Shown here one piece after another: positions 45,048 through 57,546 of a DNA stretch of 64,000 nt (position 1 is its first letter; every line of letters begins with the position of its first letter). The notes below the pieces were generated by a model. That model did no database searches, was not told the origin of the DNA, and saw only the letters and a list, made by a program, of their open reading frames with translations. Position numbers and translations under genes: made by a program. Source of the stretch: Lineus longissimus (taxonomy: Eukaryota > Nemertea > Pilidiophora > Heteronemertea > Lineidae); contig NC_088325.1 in assembly GCF_910592395.1 (NCBI RefSeq), positions 3,007,501-3,071,500 on the forward strand, in the 5' to 3' direction.

Positions 45048-47538
45048 GATCTGAGAATCTGTACAGACCCTGGTCCGCTAAACCAGGCATTGAAAAGGGA
45101 ACACTATCAAATTCCTGTCATTGATGATGTACTCCCTGAACTTGCCAAAGCCCGAGTGTTCTCAAAGTTTGATCTTAAAAATGGCTATTGGCACTGTGAA
45201 CTTGACTCTGAAAGCAGCCTGTTAACTACTTTTCAGACCCCCGGAGGCCTTTAACGTTGGCTTCGTTTACCGTTTGGACTCAGTTGCTCGTCTGAAATTT
45301 TCAGAAGCGTTTGTCGCAAGCCCTAGCTGGGCTACCCGGTGTCTACTGTATACATGATGACATTTTCGTCTGTGGGTTTGGTGAAACCGACGAAATAGCG
45401 TACGCCGATCATGAGGTTACTTTGGAGAAGTTTCTCCAGCGCTGTGTTGAGAACAGAATTTTGCTGAATTTGCCTAAGACTGAACTTAGGAAATCTGAGA
45501 TCATCTTTATGGGACATCGTGTCACTAAGGATGGACTCATGATGGACCCCAACAAGGTCAAAGCTGTTCTGGAGTTAGACAAGCCGGATGGAGTTGAGTC
45601 GATGCGCCGCTTTCTTGGATTCGTCAATTATCTTGCGAAATTTCTGCCAATGTTGTCCGATGTTCTAGAACCTCTTAGAAAGTTGACTCTTAAGGAAAAC
45701 AGTGGTCTTGGACCGATGTCCATGACAAAGCTTTGGCTGAAGTGAAGCGTCTTGTTACGATAGACCCTGTCCTAGTGTATTACAATCCTAAACTGCCTCT
45801 TGTGATTCAAGGAGACGCGAGTGAGAAAGGTTTAGGATGTGTTCTTCTCCAAGAAGGCCGTCCGTTAGCATATGCAAGCCGTGCACTAACGTTAACAGAG
45901 ACTAGGTATGCTCAGATTGAGAAAGAGATGCTTGCGGTTGTGTTTGCCCTGGAAAAATTCAACCAGTACACGTTTGGCCAATTTACAACCGTACTTAGTG
46001 ACCACAAACCTTTAGAAAGCATCCTAAAGAAGCCCCTAGTGAGAGCCCCGCGAAGGCTCCAAGGCATGATTTTGCGAGCGCAAAAGTATGATTTTGAAAT
46101 TCAATATCTAAGAGGAAAAGAGATGTATATCGCTGACATGTTGTCGCGCTCCTACCGCCCCTGTGAGGACAGCACTCAGGTCGAATTTGAACAAATAAAC
46201 ATGGTGAAGTTTCTTCCCATCAGGTCTGAGAGGCTTGAAGAGCTTCGAGTTGAAACGGCAAATGACAGTGTTTTACAACGTTTAAACCGAGTTGTGCTTA
46301 AGGGGTGGCCGGAGCGCAAGGAAAACTTGCCGCATGCTGTTGTGCCTTACTTTCATCTTCGAGATGAAATATCTTCGCAGAATGGACTTCTGTTCCGGGG
46401 TGAGCGTGTTATTGTGCCCACCAAACTCCGCAGCATGATGACAAAACTAGTTCACACGTCTCACCTTGGAGTTAAATCATGTTTGCGTCGTGCCAGAGAA
46501 GCACTGTACTGGCCAAGGATGTCCAGTGAACTGAAAGAATACATTCAGTCTTGTGAGATATGTCGTGAATTTGAGAGCTGTCAGCAAAAAGAGACACTTC
46601 AGAGTCACGAGTTGCCATCACGACCTTGGGAAAGGGTTTGATGTGATTTGTTCGAATGGGACAACAAAGACTATCTAATAACTGTAGACTATTTTAGCAA
46701 TTTCTGGGAAATTTATAGACTTCGTTCTACTTCTAGTGCAGCAGTTATCCGAAAGCTCAAAGCGCATTTCGCACGCTATGGTTGTCCGGAAGAAGTTGTG
46801 AGTGACAACGGTGGACAATTTGTCTCTGCAGAATTTGCTAGTTTTGCTCTAAAATGGGATTTCGATCATGTCAAGATTAGCCCGCGTCACAGTCAGTCCA
46901 ATGGTAAGGTGGAATTCGCTGTAAAAGCCGCCAAGAGGACATTGTGCAAGGCTAAAAAGTCTGGCACTGACCAGTATCTCGCTGTGTTGGAGACGCGTAA
47001 CACTCCTACACAAGGTTTAGATTGCAGTCCCGCTCAGAGAATGTTCAATCGTAGAACACGTACATAGTTGCCCATGACGTCAACAATGTTGCAATGTAAA
47101 CCAGTGGACACCGATATTCGTGAGAAAATGGCCGAAGGACAAGCCCGTCAGGCCAAGTATTACAACCGCGCAGCTAAAGATCTGACAAGGCTACAGGATG
47201 GAGACGTTGTTCGGATGAAACCGTACAAAAAGGGAGACAAGAGTTGGAAAAAGGGTGTCGTACAGTCAGGAGATGGAAATCGTTCTTACAAGGTCGAAAC
47301 TGATACGAGAGTTTTCTGTAGAAATCGAGTAGATCTGCGTAAAACGTCCGAAGCGCCGCTTAGTTTGTCACAACAGTTCGAAGAGATTCAGGATGATGTT
47401 ATTCTGACACCGGAAATCGATGTGTCTCAGTCTAGTTCTGATAATTCCGAAAGTGTTGTGCCTGACCCTGTTGTAGAGCCTCGCCGCTCCACAAGAGTGA
47501 GGCAAAGACCCGCTAAGTTCCATGATTACATGATGTGA
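45048..47538 (+). pseudogene. Duplicated Ty3/gypsy pol fragment
   Basis: This fragment begins in the reverse transcriptase and runs to the end of pol. It shares the one-base shifts (near 45295 and 45717) and the TAG (47065-47067) of the first copy, so those lesions came before duplication. It adds TAA at 45252-45254 (Tyr in the first copy) and TGA at 46639-46641 (Gly in the first copy). Its 3' LTR is 47970-48130. Confidence 0.88.
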
Positions 47539-48130
47539 GAAAATGAAGTGAAGTGCTAGTAACCTCTCCTTCATAAGAATGGTTTATGCTCTGAATACGA
47601 GAGTGTTAAAAGTGAAAGGTCCAAAGCATGAGACAATTTCGATGGTTTTCTGTTATAGACAATAGACAGAAACATTTATGCGCATTATTAACCAGTATTC
47701 ATTATTCATATGTACCGTACAGTTAGCACAATCATTGCTCATTTTTTTGTCCATGTGTATTTCCAAGTGTCATTCTGTTTGATATTTGTCACAGCCACAG
47801 TATTTGTTTTGACAAGTTTAGTCAAGTTTTTTTCTGTTTCTTATTTGAGGTAGTAATCCAAGTTTAGATTATTATTAGTCTGCACAATAGGACTCTTGGA
47901 CTGTTTAGTTTTGTATGTGCAGTTTTATGTGTTTGATTTGATTTGGATGGGATCATTCAAGGGAAAGGATGTTACAATATGCGTTATATTGTCTTTTGAA
48001 TGTTCGCGCGCCTATGGTCACATGACCTCCCAAGATTCTTTGTGTAACTAAGATGGCTCCTGAATACAGATTGTTCTCGCAACGCCCGTCTTTTTTGTCT
48101 TTGTAAAACATAAGAAACACCACTTGAAAC

Positions 48131-48943
48131 AGCAGATCACACAAAATCATCGAAGACCTCTAGGCTATATCAATTGCGTGGGCAAACAACAACATAAACT
48201 AGAACTGAGAATTCACAAGCTGTGAATTCATGGCTCCAGGGAAACTGGTGTGGGCGAACTGGTCTGAGTTGGTCTTGATAGTGGCAACTGAAATCTAAAG
48301 ATGCCAACTGCGCCACGGGGAATTGGAGGTGGCACATGATAGATTGAGGAATTGGGGCTGTTTGTCATAATGGAAAGTCTAGTCTATAAATATTCATCAA
48401 ACTTTGTGATTTCAGTTTTCTTCTGTTCTAGATTATTCTTCGACTCTTTCACCAGTCTCCTCCATTCACTCATTACAGAGTCGAGTATTTGACGGCAATG
48501 AACTCGTCATGAACTCGATTTGGGGGCGTAAGATTACGGTGTCCGGCCACGTGTTTTTCTATAGGATGGGTAACCTCGATCCAAGTGAATAATCTACAAT
48601 ACCAGAGCGCTTGATATAACAGTGCATCCACTGTATGCACTGAAAATGTATGGTTCACCTCGGGTAAATCAACGAGGCTTCCTCGACCATCTGCTTTGCG
48701 TGGATAGGGTCGAGGTTACCTGGACTAGATTATTCTTTTGGTCTAGACTAGTTGTCTGCAGTAGTAACAGGCAGTCTCATACAGTCAATCGGTCATTATT
48801 TATATAAACCCAATGGAAAAGGTGGCCATTGGATGAAGTCATCATTTTACAACGTTTAGAGTGAATGTGTTGACATAAAATTGGTACGGCCAAATGCATT
48901 TTGCGAATCATAATTGGTCGAAAATGTGGAGCCGATCGGTTTC
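48131..48943 (-). repeat. Duplicated reversed host repeat block
   Basis: This is the second copy of 42636-43448 from the 5,495-bp duplication. No gene is supported. Confidence 0.85.
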
Positions 48944-50075
48944 TGTGGGCTCAAGTCAGACGGGTAACTCTATCCACATTGGGCAATCAGGAAAGGAGAG
49001 TCCGGGGCCTTCTAGCACGTGGCTTTGATATTGTATCGTTGTAAACACAGAGATGTCGAAGGCTTGATATTCTTACTAACTCTGATTTATTGTAAAACAA
49101 CATAGTAATATATAAAGTACATACAACAAGATAATTGGTTAAGACATATAAAGAAGTAGATGGTGATTGGTTAGTGGCCTGAATGGCATTGTGAGTGACA
49201 GGTTTAGTGACAGGTTATTTGCATGACAGGTCATGCAAATAAGGTGAGTCAGCTGCCTAAGGCAAGCTGCATGGTTGGTGATCGCAACATTCTCCCAAGG
49301 GAAAGAATAAAATCGAAGGATTTAACTTGACAAAGAGATAATCAATCAAAGGAAAAATGTTAAGTGGCGTAAGTTATTCTCAGAACAGTAGCATATAAAC
49401 CGGATGAAGACAATTCAAGACAAAGATAAAAAGGCACTAATAAGTTGAACCCAGCAGGTTACGTGGGAGTGAATAAACGGATCCAATTACTAAGTTTACA
49501 ACTTCTAAAGATTCATTCAACAAGTTAATTAACTCAAGCATGCATTGTAAACAAGTTCCATATGTAGCAAACAAAGTATTCACCATCCTAAGTCCTAGTA
49601 CAAACAAGGTTGCGTTGCACTTTAAAGATCAAAGGGGAAACAGCGTTTCCTATGTATCAAGAAATTCTAAAGATATCCGGTCAGTTGTCCGTGAAATAAT
49701 TGAAAGATTGCGTTGTGTTATTTTATACCGTAATCCAAAGTACCAGTTTGAAGAAAGTAACCAGATTAAGTTCCTAGTCTAAAAATCAAACAAGTAAAAT
49801 ACATGGCTGAAGCAAGATTAACTGTGAGCAGGAAGTGCAATTATCTGCAAGTCTGTTCACAAGATTAGACAAGTAAATGAACATGTGAAAGCATCTAATA
49901 TTGAATGCGTGAATATTTGAGTCAAAGTTAAATTCGATTGAAAATGGTAACTAAACTACCGAAGTAAGATTATACTGAAGTATGGTCATGATTACTTGAC
50001 CTTAGTCAAAGTTGTACAAATTGTCTCACTCGATAAACCAACAATATGGTGAACGAATGAAATTCAAGGCAAGTT
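48944..50075 (-). repeat. Duplicated BEL 3' LTR and 3' untranslated region (reversed)
   Basis: This is the second copy of 43449-44580; the LTR is 48944-49289. It joins the complete DIRS copy at 50076. Confidence 0.85.
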
Positions 50076-50863
50076 AAATGCCCATTTCCTTACAAGAAAT
50101 GGCCATTTTGTTAGTTCATACTTACCTATGGAACACTTTTGCATGTTACTCCATTTGGGCTCAAACACAAGAGTATCCCTTTAATTTTCTAAAGGGAGAA
50201 CTGAGTTAACAGCTCGGCCGCCAGGCGGCGCCCTGACCGATCCCGCGAGATCGCGCCGATCTCATGCCGCCATATTTAGTCTTTACTCTTGAGCGTTAAT
50301 AAAGAGTATGTCCCGTTTGTGGGGACGGCGGGAGGGCCGTGTTCCATAGGTAAGTATGAACTAACAAAATGGCCATTTCTTGTAAGGAAATGGGCATTTT
50401 GTGTCATTCAAACTTACCTATGGAACACTTTTGCATCGAATCCCAGCAACCTATTGGAGGTGGGAAACGAGGACTTACCTAAGGCTGAGCTGTTGTTCCA
50501 TCCAGGAGGCACCACCGGCATATTAGCTAAGGAGGACCGCCAGGGGAAAGAAATGGGGAGAACCGGAGGACCGGTATTTTGATCTCGGTATTACAATCAT
50601 ATTATAGAGAGTAATAGACCCATTCTCCGGAAAGCGCTAGAATTGCGTAATAAAACCATCTTCTTTCCGGCAACAGAGCTTAGAGCAAGTAAGGCATGTT
50701 GAAGGGTGTAGAAGGAGTTATTGCTAAACAACAATAAGAAATTGCGTCCTTTCTAGTTTACTAGGGGTTGCCTGGATGTTGAAGATAGGGCATATCAAAA
50801 ATGGCGCAAGATGCGCGTTTGACTCTTCAATCGGGCTTCCCCCCTTTTTTGATCTAGCCAGGA

Positions 50864-51970
50864 TCAAACAACATGCCCCGCAGACACAATCGGGCCGATT
50901 GTGTGCATGCCATCTACGAGGGAAGAAACGTCTCGTAGGTAGAAACGAGAGAATGTGGAGTGATTACTCCAACATGCAGCGGAAACGACTTCTTGAAGAG
51001 CAACTCCTCGGTAGTTAGCCCAGGAGGTGGCTAGTGCTCTAACTTCGTGCGCTGAGATGTTAGCTGGCGCACGAAGATCAGAGGAAGTCTTCAAGGTGTT
51101 GTAGGAAAGACGAATAGTCTCCACAATCCACCTTGAAATAGTGGCGGCCGCTATCTCTCGTTTATTTCCCTCCTTATAGGACAAAAACAAACGCTCTCTC
51201 CCCTGGCGGATACCGGGAGGTTTTGTCCTATTTATGTAGAACTTTAGGGCCCTAACGGGACATAAAGTTCTGTCAGGAAGATCATAAGAGATCGTTCCTG
51301 ACAGAGAGGGAATAGTAACCGGGGGCCGAGAGGCGGCCGGTCCCTGGTTCTTCGCCAGAAATCCTGGTATAAAAGCCAGGATAACCTCCCCTCCCTCTCT
51401 AAAAGCCAGCTTCTTAAAAGAAAGTGCATGGAGCTCTGATCTCCGTTGGGCGGTAGCCAAGGCTACTAGAAAGACCGTTTTGAGTGTCAGATATTTCATG
51501 GATGAAATAGACATGGGTTCAAAAGGATGCCTCATGAGCACCTTAAGGACAACAGAAAGGTCCCATTTAGGGGTGTTGTGAACCGGTCTAGGACGCTCTA
51601 ATAACATTCCTCTGAAAAGAGGGGTTATTTGGTCCTCCCAACGAAGATCCCAGGTGCTTAAAACACGGAGGGTAGAAGCGATGGCGGACTTGTACCCTTT
51701 TATAGCCGTGACAGATAGTTGTCTTTCCGTGAATAATTCAATAAGGAAATCAACTAATCTGTATATAGAGGGAGAGATCGGATTAACTCCGTTCTCCCTG
51801 CACCAGGAAGTGAAGGTAGACCACTTTCCTTGATACACATCAAGGGTAGACCCCCTTTGAGGTGCGGACATGCGCTTGACAGCGATGTCCGAAAAGCCTC
51901 TCTGGTGGAGATGCAACTGGATAAGTTCCAGGCGTGAAACTTGAAAAATCCAGGGTTCTGGTGGTAGCAT
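50864..51970 (-). CDS. DIRS tyrosine recombinase, copy 2, about 368 aa
   Basis: This matches the recombinase at 35172-36278 with the same Arg (QRRSELHAL), His-x-x-Arg (HEVRALATSW) and Tyr (FSRFYLRD) motifs and no stop. The start is the matching ATG at 51970. It overlaps the end of pol in another frame. It appears intact, so both DIRS copies could encode recombinase. Confidence 0.85.
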   Translation of the reverse strand: MLPPEPWIFQVSRLELIQLHLHQRGFSDIAVKRMSAPQRGSTLDVYQGKWSTFTSWCRENGVNPISPSIYRLVDFLIELFTERQLSVTAIKGYKSAIASTLRVLSTWDLRWEDQITPLFRGMLLERPRPVHNTPKWDLSVVLKVLMRHPFEPMSISSMKYLTLKTVFLVALATAQRRSELHALSFKKLAFREGGEVILAFIPGFLAKNQGPAASRPPVTIPSLSGTISYDLPDRTLCPVRALKFYINRTKPPGIRQGRERLFLSYKEGNKREIAAATISRWIVETIRLSYNTLKTSSDLRAPANISAHEVRALATSWANYRGVALQEVVSAACWSNHSTFSRFYLRDVSSLVDGMHTIGPIVSAGHVV

Positions 51971-53916
51971 CTCCCCAGGGGGTGCCACAGGAGGTGCTTC
52001 CAAGTAGGAAGACTCCTGGGGTGATCTATCAGGAGCTCCAGCAAGGCTGGGAACCAGGCCTGATTTGGCCAGCAAGGTGCGATGAGAGTTATTCTCACCG
52101 GATGGCTGGTCAAGATCTTGTTCAGGACTGGTTGGATGAGAGGGAGGGGTGGAAACGCATATGCGTTCAGCCCGACCCAAGAGGCTGTAAGGCTGTCGAC
52201 TTCCAGGGCCTCTTCGTCCGGAAGTGGAGAGTAATAGATGGAAAGGCGATTGTTCCGCCTGGTGGCGAACAGATCTACCTTCGGAGATTGCCAAAGGCGA
52301 CAAAGGTCGTCTACAATCTCCTGATGGAGTGTCCACTCTGTCTGAACTAGCTTGTTCTGACGGGACAGGGCGTCGGCAAGGATGTTGCGATTGCCCGGTA
52401 TGTGTCTGGCACATATCGATACTCCAAGGTCGGCACAAAGATGGTAAAGCTCCCAAGTTAGCTGGCAAAGAATGCCGGACTTTGTGCCTCCCTGTGTCCT
52501 GACATATGCTACTACTGTAGAATTGTCGGAGAACAGGGTTACTCTCCGATTCTTCAGGCGAAGGGAAAGAGCCCTCACGGCAAGAAGGACAGCCTTCATT
52601 TCCAATATATTTATTGGAAGAATGGTCTCCTCCCTTGTCCATAGACCTCTTATGGACATGTCCCCGTTGTTCAGATGTGCTCCCCACCCTAGTAGGGAAG
52701 CATCTGTGAACAGGGACACTTCTGGGGGCGGTGGAGCAAGATCTACACCGCTTTGGAGACGAGTCTCCGACTCCCAGAAGTTCCAGACGTTCTTGAGTAG
52801 GTATTGAGGTATCAATACCAACTTGTCTAATGGGTCCCTGTGGGGTTTCCATAGAGACATTAGAAACATCTGGATGGGACGCATATATAGACGGCCAAGG
52901 GGGATTTGGTCTGCTGCCGAATTCAGAAGTCCCAAAAGGCTCAAGCATCGCCTTGCGGGAGCTTGAGTCCTTCCTCTGAATTCTGCGACGAGATGAAGAA
53001 TTTTCTTTATCCTGTCTAGGGGGGGGCAGCATTTTCCCTATGGCCGTAAGGAACCGAACTCCAACGTAAACGAAGTCTTGGGATGGTATGAATTCTGACT
53101 TTGTTTCGTTGATAATCCAACCTGCGGAAACTACTTTTTGCTTTAGAACCTGACGTTGTTGCAGTAGTAGTTCCCGCGATTTGCAACGGAGTAGCCAATC
53201 GTCTAGGTAGTGATGGAGCTTGAACCCCATCACGTGAAAGGGAGCGACGAAGGCTGTGACTATCATCGTAAAAATTAGGGGTGCCGATGCCAGACCGAAC
53301 GGCAGGGCCCTGAATTGATACGTCTTTCCTTCGTAATGGAATCGAAGGAAGTGTTGATAGTCTGGATGGATCGGTACATGTAAGTACGCATCCATTAAAT
53401 CCATCGATACCGCCCAATCGTTGGGCTGTATCGCCGTTGCTATAGACCTGGTGGTTTCCATCTTGAAATGAGGAACATTCAAGAAGGTGTTTAACCTGGA
53501 AAGGTCTATGATCAGCCTCCATGTCCCTGCTTTCTTGGGAACCAAGAAAACGTGGCTGTAGAAGCCGGGGAGCATGGATCTTGAAGGACCTGGATAGCTT
53601 GCTTCTCCAGTAATGTCGCGACCTCTGCTTGGAGGGCAGAGGCCTTGACTGGGTCCTTCGGTGGCTGAACTGGGGTTGGATATATGGTAGTCGGGGGGGT
53701 ACGGTTGAAATCTAGTTTCACTCCGTACCTCAACATGTTTGGGACTGGGGACCCCTTTGGGCACCAATCGTCCCAAATGTCTGCAAATTTTTGCAGACGG
53801 CCCCCGACTACCGGAGTCGGCTCCTTTTTGCGTCCGGGAGGAGAAAGGAGGGGGGAGTCACCTCTTCCGGCCAGCACCCCTTGGGCGAAAGGAGTGCTTA
53901 GTCGGACCGGATCCAC
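51754..53916 (-). pseudogene. DIRS pol, copy 2 (two compensating frameshifts)
   Basis: The frame opens upstream of the first copy's start (Met at 53916, overlapping the end of ORF1) and reads through GGRLQKFADIWDDW, where the first copy has a stop. At about 53568 a C-run is one base short and at about 53030 another C-run is one base long. The RT core (LIIDLSRLNTF to DDWLLRC) therefore lies in the recombinase frame between them. RNase H and the methyltransferase-like part return to frame and end at 51754. Both changes are in homopolymers, so base-calling error is possible. Confidence 0.8.
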
Positions 53917-56125
53917 CCTGGTTAGAGGAAGTATTTTTCCTCTTTCCAGTCCGGCGACCCTCCGCTTCCCGTCGGAAGGATCCAGCAGGAGCAGGCTGAC
54001 TAGGCGGGGTAGGCCTAGGCAGGACCTGCCTGGCGTACGGGATTGAACCCGATGCCTGCTGGGGCCTCTCTATCTTTCTAGCGTTAGGTAGAGAGGTCTT
54101 GGCCCTCTGTGTCGCAGTGGGGGCATATAATTTGTCCCAATCTTTCTGTGCTTGAGCCGCCTCTTGTACAGAATCTGCGAACAGGAAAGAACCGTCCATA
54201 GGAGCGGTTCTTAAGGCCCCTTCCAGCTGGAGGGATCTGATGACATTGAGAGAGCCCAGTGCGGCGTCTCTCCGGAGTAGGACGCTATTTGCTGCGGTCT
54301 TGGCGGACAGCGCAATAGCGTGCCTAATCGAATGTGACAAGGATGTCACAAGCGATTTTGTGTCATCAGATAGTGACTCATTATCTTTTAGGGATCTGGC
54401 TAGGGCCAGGTTAGTGTGCTCTGCGTAGGAGAGCACCGCTAACGTGTTTTTGGCCAGACCCTCTTGTGCTCTAAGGTCTCGGTAAGCCGAGGAGGAGGTC
54501 ACCCTAGGCACGAGTTGGTCCAGCTGTACATCGTCCTTTAATATGGAAGTCGATGCTGCAGCTGGACAGCCGGCCGAGCTGACTCGATAATAGTCAGCGC
54601 GGTACTGCCTAACGGGAGGAAGTTGTGCCGTGAACAACTTCCCCGGTTTACACCAAGCTTCCGGTCCGACTGCCGGAAGGACAGGGATGGAAGTACGTTG
54701 GTGGGCGCCTTGTGAGTCTCTGATTGTACGCTCCAAAAGTTCAGAGACTGCTAACAACGACGGGGAGGGAGGAAGGAATTCAAGTGCCCGAGTGGAGCCT
54801 TGAGAAACCTGTGGATTGGGATCCACTTCCTGTCCCCAGAGTGAAAAGGTCGGTGTTGACAAGGCTGGCAGTTCCGGCGGGGTAGGGCACAGATCCTGCG
54901 GGAGGTACGCTCTGATCAAGGATCTGAGTGTCCTCATATCCGACAGGATACTGGCCTCCTCTGGTGACAGCTCCTCCTGATTGGGGGAGCGGTAGCCTGG
55001 CTGAGAACTCTCGTTCTCAGAAAATTCCTCTAAAATAGAGGAGTCGGATGGTGGGTATCCGATGGGACCAGGCGCACCAGAGGAACCGGAACCCTGCTCC
55101 AGATGGCTGAGTCTATCAGAAAGACCTGCTACCATCTGGATGAGCTGGGACAGTTGCTGTCCCGACTCGGGTTTCGGACCCGACGTGCGGCTTCTCTCAA
55201 CGACGGGCGGTTGAGGCGAGGGTGAGCGCATAAGCGAACCCTGGAAGCCGTATGTGCGGGCGAATGGGTCTTCCGGAAGCGGAAGTTGCCCATATTCTGA
55301 ACCAGAGTTCAGATGTCCTCTCTGCGTAGCTCGTTCCATGGGAACGACGCCTCTGCTACGAGGAGGGGGTGGCACTTCCGGTTGGTTCCACCCAAGAGGT
55401 TGGCCAACGTAGGAAGGTGCCTGCATTTCCGGTAGGACGAAGTCCGAAACCGGAAATGCCCGTAACTCCTTTGCCAGTATGGAGCTACCGGAAGCCCTTC
55501 TAGAAGGAGGTACGGAGGGCGGAAACGCTGTTACCGAAGACGCATGGCGTTTCGGAGGTGGCGTTATAAGGTCCGGCCCTACTCTACTGTGTCCGTGAGG
55601 ACTGGGGTTATTTCGCAGTAAAGACTGAGAAAAACCCCCAGTAGAGTCTTCGGTTACTGAAAAACGGGAACCCGCGTCAGTAACCGGAACTGCAATCGGC
55701 GGACCGGAAGCAGGGTGCTCCCGCGGGTACAAAGGGCTTGTACTCGGGGGAGCGGACGACAGGGGAACCGGAAGGTTCCCTGAGGTCCGGGGTATATTAA
55801 ACCCTTGGAGACTTATTGGATGTAAGTCTCCCTTGGGACCACAGACATTAATAATGTCAGATCCCGCATCCTTCGCAGCCGCGGCCGGAACCGGAACTCG
55901 GCTGACGGAAGGGGTGGTGGCGGGAGGTTTGCTAGACCTCCGGGTTATATGCCCGGAAACGGAACCGGAAGAGGGTTTAAGCGTCTTCGCGGCCCGTTTC
56001 CCGCCACCAGACGCATTCCTTTTGTGGTGAGACAAAGGATGCCGTCGGAGGGGTGCGCCATATAAAAAATGGTACCAATGACAATAAAAACACTGGGAAC
56101 CCCAAGTAGGCCAGAAAGGACGCAA
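53858..56125 (-). CDS. DIRS ORF1, copy 2, gag-like, about 755 aa
   Basis: This has the same Pro/Ser-rich region, helical centre and basic tail as 30996-33284, with scattered substitutions. One more A in the run near 56024 gives it a different N-terminal reading frame from the first copy. One of the two N-termini must be artefactual, and I cannot tell which from sequence alone. Confidence 0.7.
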   Translation of the reverse strand: MRPFWPTWGSQCFYCHWYHFLYGAPLRRHPLSHHKRNASGGGKRAAKTLKPSSGSVSGHITRRSSKPPATTPSVSRVPVPAAAAKDAGSDIINVCGPKGDLHPISLQGFNIPRTSGNLPVPLSSAPPSTSPLYPREHPASGPPIAVPVTDAGSRFSVTEDSTGGFSQSLLRNNPSPHGHSRVGPDLITPPPKRHASSVTAFPPSVPPSRRASGSSILAKELRAFPVSDFVLPEMQAPSYVGQPLGWNQPEVPPPPRSRGVVPMERATQRGHLNSGSEYGQLPLPEDPFARTYGFQGSLMRSPSPQPPVVERSRTSGPKPESGQQLSQLIQMVAGLSDRLSHLEQGSGSSGAPGPIGYPPSDSSILEEFSENESSQPGYRSPNQEELSPEEASILSDMRTLRSLIRAYLPQDLCPTPPELPALSTPTFSLWGQEVDPNPQVSQGSTRALEFLPPSPSLLAVSELLERTIRDSQGAHQRTSIPVLPAVGPEAWCKPGKLFTAQLPPVRQYRADYYRVSSAGCPAAASTSILKDDVQLDQLVPRVTSSSAYRDLRAQEGLAKNTLAVLSYAEHTNLALARSLKDNESLSDDTKSLVTSLSHSIRHAIALSAKTAANSVLLRRDAALGSLNVIRSLQLEGALRTAPMDGSFLFADSVQEAAQAQKDWDKLYAPTATQRAKTSLPNARKIERPQQASGSIPYARQVLPRPTPPSQPAPAGSFRREAEGRRTGKRKNTSSNQGGSGPTKHSFRPRGAGRKR

Positions 56126-56629
56126 TAATTAATGGAAAGCAAAACATGCCTACTTGAATTAAACACTATTGCAATGGATCTGAGTCTTGTTTATTACAAT
56201 AGAGCGGAGAATAGCCTACTTAACTCTACCCTACCAAGATCAAAATAATGGAGCCGGGTCGACTAAGCTAGCTAAGAAAATGTCTATAATTAAATAGACT
56301 GGACAATACTAATGCCAAGATTAGTTTGGCGGTCTACTCCGTAGGTGAATGAACCCAAAAATCGTCTAGACTTGGCTGGTTGAATTTGGTTTTAAATCGA
56401 ATTCACGGCAGCTTTGAAAAAACGATGTGCTTCGTAGAAGCACAAGAGTAAAGACTGAATATGGCGGCATGAGATCGGCGCGATCTCGCGGGATCGGTCA
56501 GGGCGCCGCCTGGCGGCCGAGCTGTTAACTCAGTTCTCCCTTTAGAAAATTAAAGGGATACTCTTGTGTTTGAGCCCAAATGGAGTAACATGCAAAAGTG
56601 TTCCATAGGTAAGTTTGAATGACACAAAA

Positions 56630-57546
56630 TGCGCATTCTGCCCGCGTATCCAAGTTATATTAAAAATGGAGAGAAAAGGACGACGATAGCTTCCTATGAC
56701 AGTGCCAGCTATTGCAAAGATGTTTTTTAAGACAATTGGCATGCCAATTGTACAATGTTTAGTTGAGCATTGGTGATGACGAGGTAGGATTATTGTGTGA
56801 AAATGACGAGTTGATATCTCAAACAACTTCAGTACAACCGGTTGGTTTCCACTTTCCTCGCTGGCGCACGTAGTAGAGCAGCAATAATTTCCCGTTGAGA
56901 ATATCACTGAACATTTTACTAAAACGAGAGGAATCAGACGCATTTTGAACGAGTGCGTAAACATTCCTTTGTTTAGGTTGGTAGACAAGTATATTTCTTA
57001 AGGCATGAACATGTCCTCTATCATGTCGATGAACAAATAGTATCGAATTAGAATTGTCGTCAAACATAAACAGCCTGGCTTCATATTTACTCAAAATGAC
57101 TGATACGGGGGGTTTGAAAACGACTGGTTCAGAAACTCTGTACGTTTGGGTTCTTTTTTCCTGAAAGAGCAGTTGTTAAAGTGTAAGTAGATGAGAGCTG
57201 CACTGCTTTTCATTCCTGTTACCACAGTACAGTGAGACTTTAACCAGGGACCCAGATTTTTCAGTACGGAATGGTATATGGTATGATTACTGCCACAATT
57301 AGTATCATATTTGACTTTGAGACAGATTTTAGCTTAACCACGATCGAGTTTTGGCATGTGATAAAACCTTACATCTAGTTGATACATAAGTCATCCTGTA
57401 GTAATCGCTACATCCTCCCTCTCGAAACATGATGCTTTCTCACTATGCAGTCGGCAAACATGGCCGCCAGTATGCTCTCGAGTATTGATAGTTTTGCAAC
57501 TTAGCACCAAAAAGCAAACAAATGCGCAATGACACCTCGACCGCAT
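56630..57546 (-). pseudogene. Secreted-protein gene copy 5, 5' half
   Basis: Exon 1 is 57373-57546 with the family signal peptide, but a TGA replaces the Trp codon at 57391-57393. Donor (gtaagg) and acceptor (tttcag) are kept around a 212-bp intron. Exon 2 begins at 57160 and is cut off at 56630 by the DIRS element. A frameshift lies near 56855. The missing 3' half is at 37070-37564 in the opposite orientation. Confidence 0.78.

Larger units (their letters stand above)
45048..50542. repeat. 5,495-bp tandem duplication, unit 2
   Basis: This repeats 39553-45047 at a constant offset of 5,495, with only a handful of substitutions (for example 45253, 46473, 46640, 48092). From 50543 the DIRS sequence continues uninterrupted. 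Confidence 0.93.
50076..56629 (-). mobile_element. DIRS-type retrotransposon, copy 2 (opposite orientation)
   Basis: Nearly identical to 30514-37069 but reversed, with inverted terminal repeats, the internal complementary region (about 50350-50435) and the same three ORFs. Its left flank is reversed BEL 3' sequence and its right flank is the second half of the secreted-protein gene copy split at 37070. Confidence 0.9.

Noticed and set aside
30514-56629. One giant palindromic or foldback element
   Set aside because: The inverted similarity is fully explained by two separate DIRS copies in opposite orientation with different flanks.
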